Shown here one piece after another: positions 1 to 12,103 of a stretch of DNA of 33,194 bases. This DNA comes from Gamarada debralockiae (Eukaryota; Ascomycota; Leotiomycetes; Helotiales; Hyphodiscaceae). The notes below the pieces were generated by a model. That model had not been told where the DNA came from. It did no database searches and saw nothing but the letters and a program-made list of their open reading frames with translations. The stretch lies in contig NXFV01000226.1 of assembly GCA_002803225.1 (NCBI GenBank), forward strand, positions 1-33,194, read 5' to 3'. Position numbers and translations under genes: made by a program. The stretch's first letter is position 1. Each line of letters starts with the position of its first letter.

Positions 1-772
1 TACACCGGGTGGGTTTTAATCACTTGCCTAATAAAAATCATAACGCTAAAGAAAAAGAGGATAGTTGAGAATATAAAGCTTCAAAAAGGAGATAAAGAAG
101 AGAGTTTAAGAGATAAAAGATTATAAAAGTTAAATAAAGCATGCGTTAAAAGGCCGAATTCTAGAGTTAGTTATATTACACCATCAAGAGTTAAACACAG
201 AGGAAGTGGGTTGTCGAGATATTCTGGTAACAGGGAGCCCATTCTGATCACCAGGGGACCCGTTCTGGCTTCCTGCGATCCTGTTCGCTAGTAGTTAACA
301 TTCTCAACAGTACTACCAGGATAGGACTCATCTCAAAGGCACACAGAGGGAGACGAAGGATTCCGAGCTGCTAGGGGGTAGGCAGAGGTGAGGTGGTGGA
401 GACTGCGCGTGAAGGGTATTTGAGGCGAGGGTGAGGAGGGTGAGGAGGGTGAGGAGCGAGGTGAGGTGAGGGCGAGAAAAGCGGCGGGGTCACGTGTGCA
501 GTTGCTTTGGTGAGGATTATGGTTAAACGACACATCTGCTTTGTTGCTTTTGTTACTGTCCACCAACTCTAGTCGAAATCCAAGAAATAGCCATAAAGGA
601 ATCTGTCCTTAACTGCTCACACTCCCACCAATCGAAGCCCCAATTCCAGGCAGCCAAAACTCGCCAGATCATTGGGGTGAGGAATTTCCAATAAAACTTC
701 TGTGCAGAAAACGTACTCAGAACTCAGAGCACTAGAATTGCAAAGGTGTTCTTATTATTCATCTATCTTTCG
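1..772. other. gene-free stretch, AT-rich then G-rich
   Basis: No convincing coding region. The first about 180 bases are AT-rich with stops in all frames. The only long open frame, on the minus strand near 333-566, is produced by a G-rich minisatellite and translates to low-complexity Ser/Pro sequence, so I do not accept it as a gene. The last 200 bases are downstream of the minus-strand thioesterase and probably hold its 3' untranslated region. Confidence 0.6.
421..474. repeat. GTGAGGAGG minisatellite
   Basis: A short purine-rich tandem array of about 9-bp units related to GTGAGGAGG, degenerating to GTGAG units at its right end. It explains the low-complexity open frame on the opposite strand. 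Confidence 0.75.
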
Positions 773-1671
773 TCATAATTTCGCCTTCCCATCAGCCTCC
801 CACAGATCATCCCAAGCAACCTTGTACTTTAAATGATCCTTTTGCGTCGGCACATTAACTTTATGATGCTCACACGTACAATAAATCGTCTTGCCGTCCA
901 TACTCGTCATTACTCCCCGAATCATGGCCATGGTTCGGCCTACTTGGATTACTTCGCTGTGGATGCGTATTGTCGTGCCTGTATTCATCACAGAACTGTT
1001 GGCATTTGATTTCAAATGCAAGAATGGGAAAGGGAAGGGGAGACATACCAACGGGTATTGCCCTCAAATAACTAATATTCAGCGTCCTCGTCACGCCGGC
1101 CAGAAAGCTGTTTTCAATCAGCTCCTCCCCCAAAATAATCAAAATAAAAGAAATACGTACTCCCAAAACCCCGGCCTCGCGAGAGGCCCCAAAGCAGTGG
1201 TAGTAGCCATATCAAAAATGACCCCCGCAGCACCACCATGCATGACTCCATTGAGGTTGGTATAGCTCTCGTCGATGAAGAACTCGAAATCGACGGTTCC
1301 TTCGGGGGACGCGTCGATGATTTTTAGGTTGTTCATTACGTGCTTGTCGAAATGTGTGGAGCTGGATTTGGAGGAGGAGATGAGTTTGTACCTGTGAATT
1401 TGTTAGTGGAGGGTAACGGAAGAATAAGATGAGCGAATGAAGAAGAGGATTTGAAGGCGAGATCCGAGGACGGAAAGGGGTGAACAGGGTTGGAAAGAGA
1501 TGGATCGAGACTGAGGACAGGAGAGATTGGTTTAAAGAGCAATGGACACTTGTAATACAGCACTTTATGAAACCTGCTGAAAGATTGACGAGAAACAGTG
1601 CGATAGTAGACGTACCGATCAAAAATTGCTTCAACGGCTTTGATAGCCTTGGCACGTGATGGGTCCGACAT
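773..1671 (-). CDS. hotdog-fold acyl-CoA thioesterase (ACOT13/PaaI-like)
   Basis: Likely hydrolyses fatty acyl-CoA or a related thioester. Four minus-strand exons, 1671-1616, 1391-1161, 1107-1049 and 978-773, give 183 residues; all junctions are GT-AG and the frame is kept. The hotdog core has Asn64, the HGGA turn at 70-73 and Asp79, spaced as Asn50, His56-Gly57 and Asp65 of human THEM2, so the catalytic Asp and its partner Asn appear present. Later strands include the segment around residues 97-115 ending NISYLRAIPVG, typical of the family. The start is the ATG at 1671 (MSDPS); an in-frame ATG at 1692 is possible. Intron 1 is long for this window (224 nt) and could hide another small exon. 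The C-terminus contains no obvious peroxisomal signal. Substrate is not inferable. Length and motifs support a working enzyme. Confidence 0.88.
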
Positions 1672-3951
1672 GATGAACGTTCCCGCCCGCAATCAAGCTT
1701 CGCGGATCGAATAAAATAGATATGAAAGGTTTCTTCTATGAGAGCTATGAGAAAGTCACAGCAGTCTCCGTCCAATACAAGTACAATTGTAAAAGAGCGA
1801 ACGAACCAACCTCGCCGATTTCTTAGTCATGAAATTGTGGAGGATGTAAGCCGAAGCAAATTCTTCCTGCCTCACACTCAAGGCAGAAGAGGCCAAATCA
1901 CTTGTTTATCACATGACTGAGCGCCAAGCTCTGGGGCTCTTTTCGTCAATTCGTTTTCATCCCAGCCCACAGTTTCGTCATCTCCACATCAAAAAGACGA
2001 TCAGACGTCAAATCTATTTTTGAGTTCGCGAACGCGCCTCCCATCAAAAATAGCCTCATCATTCATGCGTAAAAAGCTTCTTTTTCGAAACCTTAAGATG
2101 CCGGTACCGATGTGACGGCGAGATTGTGGCAATTATTGTCTGGAAGAGGAAGGAGTTGGGCCGTGATAAGGAGGAAGGAAAGGAGGTAAAAATATTGGAT
2201 GAATCTGGGGAGGCTGGAAGAGGTGCTGGTAGACGTGATAAGGGGACGGCACGACGGCGAACAGTCCGCTGTCAGGGTCTTGGGGTGGCATCAGATATGG
2301 GCGTGGCATGACCTTCTTCTGTTCGATCATTCTGAATGCGCCTTGGTGGATGCGATAATCTACCCGCAGTTTTGAAGCTCACGGTTTATCAGATCCTTCA
2401 AAACCCTCCCAGATACGATTCGTGAAATCGCCGTTGTTTCCTTCACGGTAAAGCTCATAATTTTACAACGTCACCAATTCGATATCCTCCTCATCCACGC
2501 CGCTTCTCAATTTGTTAATTAAGCACACGACACAGATCCGGTTGTCCTAGCCCTGCGGCCCATCATCTCGCTGGCGTCTTGGCATTTTCGCAGTGTGGCT
2601 GATTCGGCAACGACATGAAATAATTTTCAACATCACAGTCAAACCCTTCCGGAGAAAAGGCGTGTGATAAAATTAAACATCTGACTCCACCAAAAGAAGC
2701 AATGAGTTCATCGCAGCATAGAGGATCAAACTTCTGGCAACTTGGCGCTGGGAAATGGCATTGAGACCTTTCAGCGGCCCAGATTCATGTCAACAGAAGA
2801 GATCACACGACATGAGCAACGTTCAATCTAAAGAATCCGAATAGCCGGTCAGGTACAGATCTCTCCAGGCGGAAGCTTCCTTCCTTGCTGATTTGGACAG
2901 CGTCGCGAGAAGGGATCTGAGAGGCTCAATTTCGGACCCCTCTCGCCGAATTTGGGAGGCCGCGTGTACTGAAGTTGCACCAGGAAAAAGTGACGTCCCC
3001 TATGTCCATTCAAGCCCTACCAAACATGGTGTTTCTACAAGCGCCCAAACAGCAGCCTCAAAAAATTGAAGCTCTGAAGGATCGTAGATTTATTTGATAG
3101 GGTCTCTTTCGCGATGTAGTTCGTATGATCGCGACGAGCCCAATCGTTTCTTCTGGAGCACCTCTCGTCCCGTCAGAGCGATAAGCTTACAGACGAACAG
3201 GAATTGAGTCCCATCGGGATCAAGGTTCAAAAAAGGAAAGGTCGTTCGAGTAGAGGCTTGAAAAAGAAGAATGTCTTGGCATTTGAAGCTTGCGTGAACA
3301 AGGATACGAATCTGCAATTCAGCCACAGCATGACCCACTGCCCAAAGAAGCGTACATCTCACACGACCAAAGATCTCAATCCCCCTGTCTCTCCTCCTAA
3401 AATTCCACGCAGGACCCCTTTGCCTACGCAATCGCCATCGCGCTCTTACCCTTTTGCATACACCAACCATACGTTTGCATCTAATCACCGACATGGGCGA
3501 AATCAGTAGTCATCGTCTGTTTCGCCAGACAAAACCAGAGAGATCCCACCACATCTTCTTCCCCGTGCTTGCTCATTTATACTGCATTTTGTTCCCCGTC
3601 CGTCACAGTATTAGTTGGGTTGAGTCGAATCAATTGCAAAGCTTGCTATTTTTCTTGTTATCCGCATTCCTGTTTGCATCCGCCTTCGTATCGTTAGCCA
3701 AGATTCCTTTACTGTTGTCTCATAGTCCTCCACCTTCTCGATTTTGAGGCTGCAAGTGGCATATCATCACTTAAATTCGACTCTTACCTCCAATCTTATA
3801 GGGATTTGGCACAGATTATCGCTGTACCGAGGCCTAAGACATCAATTCTTCCATAAATACAACTACCGCGATTACATATCCTACAACTTTTATGTATCGG
3901 TGATAGAGGAGGGCTTCAGGACCGACCCTTCTACCAACCCTCATCTTCGCC
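1672..3951. other. gene-free stretch of about 2.3 kb
   Basis: I find no protein family in either strand. Small open frames at 2126-2330 (both strands), 3090-3509 and 3454-3747 are basic or Ser/Pro-rich, have no splice-extended continuation that I can see and overlap each other, which is the pattern of chance frames. The last few hundred bases are pyrimidine-rich with scattered stops and probably contain the promoter and 5' leader of the LicD gene. Confidence 0.5.
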
Positions 3952-4861
3952 ATGAAGTTCGGCAACGTCGTTGCCGCAGCTACCATCCTCCTCACCTCCC
4001 TCGTCTCCCCATCCACAGCAGCAATCGACCCAGGAACTCCCAAAGGCTCGCAGCGAAAACCCCCTAAACACCGCCCTGACACGAAATACTTCCACGAGCC
4101 CGGCGGCAACGATGAATTAGGCCACTACGACATCCGATACTTTAAAGGCCAACCCGTCACGTACGACGAGCGAACCGATACCCTGCACCACCTTGTCCGT
4201 TCCTACCTAACCACTTTCCGCGAACGTAACATCGAGACATGGATCGCGCACGGTACATTGTTGGGCTGGTGGTGGAATGGCAAGATTATGCCTTGGGACT
4301 GGGATTTGGACGTTCAGGTTTCTGCGTCGACGTTAACGTGGTTGGGGGAGAATCTCAATATGACGATGCACAACTATACGAGTGTGGGGGAAGATGGAAC
4401 GGAAGTCAATAGAGACTATCTGCTGGATATCAACCCGAATAATGTGGATCGAGTTCGGGGCGATGGCATGAATGTTATTGATGCGCGGTGGATCGATGTC
4501 AGGAATGGGCTGTTCATTGATATAACGGGACTCAGCGAAACCAACCCGTCAAAGCAACCTGGGGTGTGGAGTTGTAAGAACTTCCATCGGTACAGGACGA
4601 GGGATCTCTATCCGTTGCGGGAGACGGTTTTCGAGGGCGTGCCAGCGCTTGTTCCATACTCATTCGACAAGATTTTGACACAAGAGTATTCTGCTAGGGC
4701 ATTGACGAAGACGTTCCACGAGGGGTAAGTTCTCATTGTTCTTGGGAAGTTTGGGGCAGTGGCTAACCGGTTGCAGACATCGTTGGATCCCCGAGAAGAA
4801 GGAATGGGTTAAGGAAGCTTCAAATCAACGAAAGCTGGCTGGCGCGAAGTTCGCACGCTGA
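3952..4861 (+). CDS. secreted LicD-family protein (phosphotransferase-like)
   Basis: Two exons, 3952-4724 and 4777-4861, give 285 residues. The 52-nt intron has GTAAGT, a CTAAC branch site at 4763-4767 and a TTGCAG acceptor. A cleavable signal peptide is evident at residues 1 to about 24 (hydrophobic core, then Ser-Thr-Ala-Ala). The LicD core follows: an AHGTLLGWWW segment at 99-108, then a PWDWDLDVQV segment at 114-123 whose Asp116/118/120 form the nucleotidyl/phospho-transferase acidic motif. Family members (bacterial LicD, yeast Mnn4) add phosphocholine or mannosylphosphate to glycans; the fungal secreted short forms are poorly characterised, so the reaction is inference. N-glycosylation sequons occur at NMT and NYT near residues 136-142. 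There is no transmembrane anchor, so a lumenal or extracellular product is likely. No lesions seen. Confidence 0.85.
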
Positions 4862-5780
4862 GAAGTTATTGAAACGAAACCACATTTCCACAGGAGCCTC
4901 CAAGCAGACTCGAAACCGAAAGCTGGATTGGGTGACTTGCTACGAATGTTATGTCCTTCTTCCCTATCACGAAAGACGTCACCAAATTTGAAGGATGTCG
5001 AATAAAGAAAGGTCAGGACGAGATGGTAGATGGAGACACCCACGATACATACAGCAAGCGGCATTTACAGGAGTTTTGGAACCTTCGGTCTCTGTACATA
5101 TGAAAGAAGGTTGGGAGTCGGCATTTGAAAGGTTACATTGCATCACAGCAGGGTGTCAGCATAGCATGGCAGGAGTTTGAAAAGGACAAGCATGGCACTT
5201 CTCAGGCTTAGGCTGGGCACGAATACTTGTATATACTGATAATGGGTAGCTATTAATCCCAATATACATACAACTATCGCCACTCGTTGTTTCGTCTCGC
5301 ACAGGCAAGCTTCAATGAAACTCTTGATAGTAGCGCCATCTACAGAAGAGAGCAAACTCAGTCACAGTGATACAATCCAGCCGAGTGGCAGCTTCACACA
5401 TTGATAAACCTCAGTTACTTACTTTACTATTAGAAACTAAGCGCATCGTTTCTATCTTAGCTCCCACCGATCCCCTACTCTCAGAGAGGATGGAGAGGAG
5501 AGGAGACTTGAGAGTGATGAGGAGGATAGCTTCTTGATGCCAATCAAGACGTTAACGTCAAGGAGCCGAGTGATGATTACGACGACTTAGATAACGAGCA
5601 ACCAGAGCCAAGTTACCTACATTGAGGGCCAGAAGATCTAAAGGGTTAGATCATTGGTGAGACGCCAGCAGAAGGAATACATAGGGCGATGAAAGTTCTT
5701 GCGACGACGAGAGTCAAGACAACGATGACGGGGCCGACAAATAGAGATCTCTTCGTTGTGGTACAAGTCTTTACTATTGA
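4862..5780. other. gene-free stretch; acidic coding-like debris at right
   Basis: No intact gene. From about 5480 to 5760 short stretches in different frames encode acidic runs (for example an SDDYDDLDNEQPEPSY segment around 5566-5613) interrupted by stops. This looks like the decayed upstream part of the ORF relic that follows. Left of 5450 I see nothing. Confidence 0.35.
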
Positions 5781-6210
5781 TATGATTCCGCTGCTGATAT
5801 CCCGAACTTCCAGGTTCCTTTGGCACCAAGCTCTACAATCTCTGACGATGCATTAAAACATGTTGCGCTTTTTTACTACTCCCAAGCGGCTCTCCCACAA
5901 CTACGACAACAACCTCAAATCAAATATTTTACCCTGTTCTCAGCCAAACTTGTTCGGTTTGAATGAGCGATTCGATTCATTCGAGGAGTTCAGGTTACGC
6001 TTTTGCGCAGTGCCGTTCTCGCTTATCAGGAAAGGGGCGAGGGCTCGCTTGGATTGTTGTCAAAGAACATCTGGAATAAGAGTTTTCAAACCAAATATTT
6101 GGGTCGAGGACAGAGATTCCACTTAGATTTGGAGTGTGACTCAACTCACAGACTCATACAATCAAGACTGGACCCTTCGGAGGCAACACGTGACCAAGCA
6201 CAAGCCCCAT
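5781..6210 (+). pseudogene. decayed ORF of unknown family
   Basis: One reading frame beginning near 5781 gives protein-like sequence (segments such as STISDDALKHVALFYYSQ and SAVLAYQERGEGSLGLLSKN) through to about 6210, broken by a single TGA at 5964-5966. An acidic, interrupted stretch lies just upstream. No ATG fits a start. Composition and continuity across the stop suggest a former coding region, possibly from a repeated fungal element or lineage-specific gene, but I do not recognise the family. It sits directly before the decayed kinase and may have been part of the same gene or a separate insertion. Confidence 0.4.
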
Positions 6211-6358
6211 CCATGTTCAGCCAAATCCTAAGGAAGATACACTGTTTCCCAAATCCCCCTCATAAATTATATTCCTCTATCTCATCCCCCTCAAATCAAC
6301 AAAAGGAAACAATAAACTCCCAAAAAAAACAACTACTCATCACATCTCCCGAAGCTGA

Positions 6359-7631
<1,273 letters not shown>

Positions 7632-8296
7632 GAAGGGTGGAGGAAAAGAGTTTACCCCGAGACTACCTACGTCCCTTGTGAGCTTCGGAAGCGAAGGAAG
7701 CCCACTGTGGGAGATGCTTAGTACGCTTGAATTTTATGGATTTAACATTGGTGAATTCCAGTGTCTGTTTTGCGTTCATTATTAATACACATGATTTCAA
7801 AGGTGAGGATGGGTTGTGAAGGTCTGCATCTTTTCACACATTCTAGTTGTTGAGTTTGCGGAAGCCTCTTTTCTGCTGGCTCCTAGGCGAGAAACCCCTC
7901 GACTCATTCGGCCTAAGACGAGAAAATCCTTCCCAGCGCCTTGCAGTAACGGGAAAGGAGAATGGCAGTATGCGTGGCTGAGCCTCGCCGCCTCGTGCTT
8001 CGGGATGATGTTGGTGGTTGCTGTTGGTTGCCTCCGGTTGTGGGAAAGAGGATCGTGATTTGACGTTTCCTAGGAAGCTTTTATCCTGAGGCAACGCGAA
8101 ATGGGTAATGAGGTGCAAGAGTGTGGCTCCTGTAAACCAACGTCGAATTGGATGTAAACCATAAATGAGGCGTTGAGTAAGTTATTACTTCATTTTTAAG
8201 CATAGTTTAATAGCAGGGCCTCTCGTGCTCTCTACAACATATGAAATTCAAGATCGTAGTATACTGAGATTGAATAAAACATAAGATACCAAAGCA
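7632..8296. other. gene-free spacer
   Basis: Spacer between the end of the kinase relic and the stop of the minus-strand ABM-like gene. Open frames on both strands at 7816-8118 overlap each other and show no recognisable domain. The right end presumably contains the 3' untranslated region of the minus-strand gene. Confidence 0.5.
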
Positions 8297-10253
8297 TCAA
8301 CAGATTTTGGCAAGCCGAGCTTTCGCTTCCTCCATCTGTTTGACTGATAGTGGTTTGTCTTGGGTACCGAGCGTACAGATATTTGTATGTGAACCGCTTC
8401 CCGATACAGCATTACCAGAGGGTCCAATCCTGTCCCCAGGAGTCAACTCAACATTGGCACCCGCCTCGACATCAGTTTTTGTCATCGAGCCCGCAGCAGG
8501 ACTAGGCAAGCATTCCCTAAGGTAAGCCCACCAGGAATTCCTCCTCTTGTCCTCGGGGCGGGCGTTGCGTAGAGGATCAATAGTGAGAACACGTTCAGTC
8601 GAAGAGCGATGTTCAGCTGCTGGTGAGCGGCCCCGGAGCGTTGCCCTTTGTGTTTCCAGCCGTGGAGCGACAATTCGCTTCCTGCTTCTCCGGAATCTTG
8701 ACTTTGCATTTTGAAGCTCTTCCTCTGGGTCCCATTTGGCGACTCCATATCTTCTCATCAGTCCCGGTATAGCCTTTTCGTCTTCCGAATCTGTGCTTCG
8801 CCTTGGAGTCTTCAGGGAGAGAATTCCTTGTAGCTTTTCGGCCTCTGGCGATGTCTCTCGAGGTGGAGCAATTGAGCTTTCCCTCGCCCAAATATTGAGT
8901 CTTGCTGCAAGCTCTTCCGGATTTGCCACGCCAATGCCGGCTTCGCCGTCTTCCTTGTCGCTGGGGAATTCGTATTGATACTTGCCTTTTGGCAGAATAT
9001 GTTGTGCACTTTCGTCCTCGTCTAAGTCGTTGGAAGGGTCGGACACCGGACTATCGTCCGCGGTATGACCTTGAGCGCGCGAGAGATCATATTCGGATTT
9101 CCAAATTCCAGGTAGCTCACCCATAGACTTCGAGCCATCAAAGAGTGAGTTCAAAGACATTGTTGACGAGGACGGAGTGAGCAGGGGAGTCGAGTCGGGA
9201 CTCTCGTCGTCAGAGTCTTCAATTGCTGACTTCTCCACGTCGTGCTCCCACCAAGGAACAGGGCGAGGTGATTCCAACGTCGCACCATCCGAACGTCCCG
9301 GGCTGTCAAAGTATAGTCGGTTCAAATTTCTGGAAAATTCTGAACTTATCATCTCTGACACTGGTTCCCCAGACCCCCGGCAAGAAATGGTATCAGCTGC
9401 CTGCACTTCGTTTCCACAGGATGGAGCAAGCTTCTTAAGTCTTTCACTCATCAGTTCGAGTTGCTCATCCACCTCGTCATCATCGTCACTGCTGTCATCC
9501 GAAAACTCGAATCGTTCCTTCGAGCTCTCTCCAAGGACCTGGAAAGCCTTCCCATGAAACTGCTCCTCCCCCAGCATCCCCATGATTTGCAAATACCTCA
9601 TCAGTACTCTCCAATGCTCATTCTCCCTCTTGTACCGCTCCTCACTTTTTCTATCTGTCCACATCAGACAAAACATAAACCCACAGGCCACTTCCCCATC
9701 CAGCATTTTTGTCTCCTTGATCCAGCCTGATGCTACAAATCTCAGACTTTCAGGGTCGCTGTATGTGTATTCTGTTGCATTGATGAAGGCATCGACATTG
9801 CCTGTGATCTGGTTCTTGAAGTTCGCCGTGCATTTTCTGATGGGAAAGTAGACTGTGAGAAAATTGCTGATGGTGTAACTGGAAAATGAATGCGGGGCGT
9901 GATTAACGTGAACACTTCGTGTTGGTGGGGACTCTAGATGTGGAAGGAGAGGACGCAGGTATGACCTGGAAGTGGTGAAATCGACGGCTTCTGCCCATTC
10001 TGTAAAGTAATATTTAGCATCTACAAATCTCTGGGGCTGAGGAATCCGTACTGGATATGATCACAATCTTCTGAGGATCCTCGATCTTCTTTAACCAGTA
10101 TATTCCATCACATTTTGGGTGATTGGCAGTGGCTCTCAACCCAGCTTGAAGTGCTTTGCGGGAATCAGAAGACCAGCTACCGACCTTTTTATCTGGCAAC
10201 AGGGAAAGGGTTTGTATCTCTGTGAGATTTTGGTTATATGGAGGCTGCGACAT
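8297..10253 (-). CDS. uncharacterised protein, possible tandem ABM-like barrel N-terminus
   Basis: Two exons on the minus strand, 10253-10052 and 9999-8297, give 634 residues; the 52-nt intron has a GT donor, a GCTAAA branch-like site and an ACAG acceptor, and splicing joins ISK to WAEAVDF in frame. Residues about 25-110 contain a GIYWLKKIEDPQKIVIIS strand pair followed by W-A, a pattern seen in fungal dimeric alpha/beta-barrel (antibiotic-monooxygenase-like) proteins; residues about 120-205 may be a second, weaker half with GWIKE and FMFCLMWTDRKSEERYK. This assignment is tentative. From about residue 234 (a run of Asp/Ser) the protein becomes long, acidic and Ser/Pro/Glu-rich, probably disordered, with basic patches near residues 490-530. 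No signal peptide or membrane segment. The start ATG at 10253 gives MSQPPYNQN; the upstream frame has another possible start. Function unknown. Confidence 0.75.
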
Positions 10254-12103
10254 GTTTAGCGTCCCTGAATCCTGGTGGAAGGAGAACGAAGAAGCAAACT
10301 GAAGCTCGCAAGAAAGATACACCTTTTATCGAAGATTAAGTGATATCTGTCATGACCTTAATAAGGGAGTTATGGATCAGAAAGTACACTTGGACTTTCG
10401 TGAATGAAATGGTTTGAAGTCACCAGGCAGACGCCTGAAGATGGAACGTGGCATTGCGCGGCGAGTATGGAGGCAGCAGAAATCTGGCCTCTCATCGAGA
10501 TTCTACCGATCGCTAGATAGGTAGCTATCATTAAAATTGAAAGGCAGAATTCAGATTTTGTTTTCAAAGCTTGACAAGCTTGCAAGAAATAATGGACAGA
10601 GTTTGGCAGCTGCTCGCCGTCGCGAGTCGTACAACGAGGAGGCCTGCGCTGCCTCGCTTAGATCTGGGTGTGAATCTAGCTTGTGGCGTGTGATGCCTGT
10701 CTAAAGAACCACGCCTTTAGTTTGCCAGAATATAGAATATAGGTCGTAGGCAATAAGAAACCGTGTCCCACTTTATGTAGGAGGCGAGTACGAAGGAGCT
10801 GGTTGAAAGACGTGGGTTGAAAAGAAAAGAAAAGCAAAAGGTTAACTTTTATCATGTTAATGCAAACTGCTCAATACGAAAACTCTATAATGGCCTGAAA
10901 ATTCTAGAAGAAAGGCTGCCAGACTGTCTATCCATATGGTCGTTTGTGCCTCAACATTATAGCCGCAATATTTATGTTCTAGATGCCCTCTCGTCTAAAA
11001 TCACCCCTTTTCCGACGGCTACGAAGATCATCACACCCCCACTTCGGCGTTCCAGCAAAACGGCCACCGTACTGTAGAGCTGACACCGCAGGCGGCCCGC
11101 TGCGGAGTTCGACAACAACGTCACATCGCACGACTCGCTTTATATGCGCTCCAGTCAAGCCCCACGACTTCTCGGCCAATAGTCCGAGCTAGCCTGCGTA
11201 TTGATCAAGGGACATGGAGAAATAGATCTAGCGCGGGCCGAATGATGTAAGCCTCTAGATTCCCCCGCCATCTTCCCTGCGAGCTTCTCCGCCATCTCCA
11301 CCAATCCTCTGCCATATATGCAGCCGCTGCGAAGTTAAGGCTGATTGTGGAGGATCATAGTGTCCTAAAACGGACGAACAAAATCTAAGGCTACCTCGGG
11401 ACAATGCGAATCCCTTCAAGCGAAGCGCGGTCCCCACAGTTTCACACGAGGTCTATACCCGCCCCAATCTCTCTTGTATTCTGGAAAAGCTAGTTACTTC
11501 TTTCTTCCTTGTGATCTCTGGCTTTGTGCTACCTTATTCAGGCACCATCGAGCATTCCCATGTTAGCACTTTCAACCACGGCACTGGTTCAAGCGCAACA
11601 CTGCCCATCCCAGTTCCAAAATGACATCGAACCCCCGTATACACCCTAGAAGCTTGCATCGGCGCTCGTTGTCTTATTGGAGCCCTATTTCCCAGGATGA
11701 CGCTCTCTGAGATCTTGTGATCGATGGGTTCGTCATTTATGCCAGGTACCTTCGGACAACGTTCTGTTAGCCTGCTCTCCTTACCCACCTTACGGACTTC
11801 GCGAGTGATCTCCTCTCTCCACGTTTCTCCCGAATGTCAGACCGTCGTACAGGTCCATCAAAAGCTGACTTTCCGGTGCTGCAGGCACGGAGGTTCTCTT
11901 CTCTCATTGGGGCGCTGTATTTGTGGGGATCTATTCCAGCTTTCTTAGTATCGTCTCCAAGATGAATCGGGATAAATGCAGAAAATTGAAGCCGAAAGTT
12001 TATCCCATTTAACTTAGGGACAAAATTATAAAGACAAGATAGAATCCGTGAATGAAAGTTTGTTCACCTCTGTGGCTTGCAAAATTGCCTCCTGATTTCC
12101 AAG
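10254..12103. other. intergenic region upstream of two divergent genes
   Basis: About 1.85 kb between the divergently oriented ABM-like gene and the GH51 gene. Small frames at 10370-10585, 10817-11192, 11255-11437 and 11534-11948 overlap on both strands and have no recognisable domains. GTGGGG motifs, which match the fungal carbon-repressor CreA core SYGGRG, occur at 11923-11928 (+) and 11432-11437 (-). These cores are common by chance. Confidence 0.45.
12027..12033 (+). promoter_or_regulatory. possible TATA box of the GH51 gene
   Basis: TATAAAG lies 71 bp upstream of the ATG at 12104, a plausible distance for a TATA element with a short leader. Position is the only support. Confidence 0.35.

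Noticed and set aside
231..267. Two imperfect 16-bp copies (CAGGGAGCCCATTCTG and CAGGGGACCCGTTCTG)
   Set aside because: Only two copies, with mismatches and no further structure. Too weak to call a repeat element.
2126..2330. Overlapping open frames on both strands
   Set aside because: Low-complexity Pro/Ser or Lys/Glu translations, no domain and no splice continuation. Likely chance frames.
11089..11108. Near-palindrome CCGCAGGCGGCCCGCTGCGG
   Set aside because: Imperfect, GC-rich and single copy. No reason to assign a function.
11432..11928. CreA-like GTGGGG sites and an XlnR-like GGCTAC near 11388
   Set aside because: Short degenerate motifs expected by chance. GGCTAC is not the GGCTAR consensus, so I do not call regulatory sites.
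12077..12103. Upstream extension of the GH51 protein
   Set aside because: Starts with TTG, and the ATG at 12104 gives a normal signal peptide.
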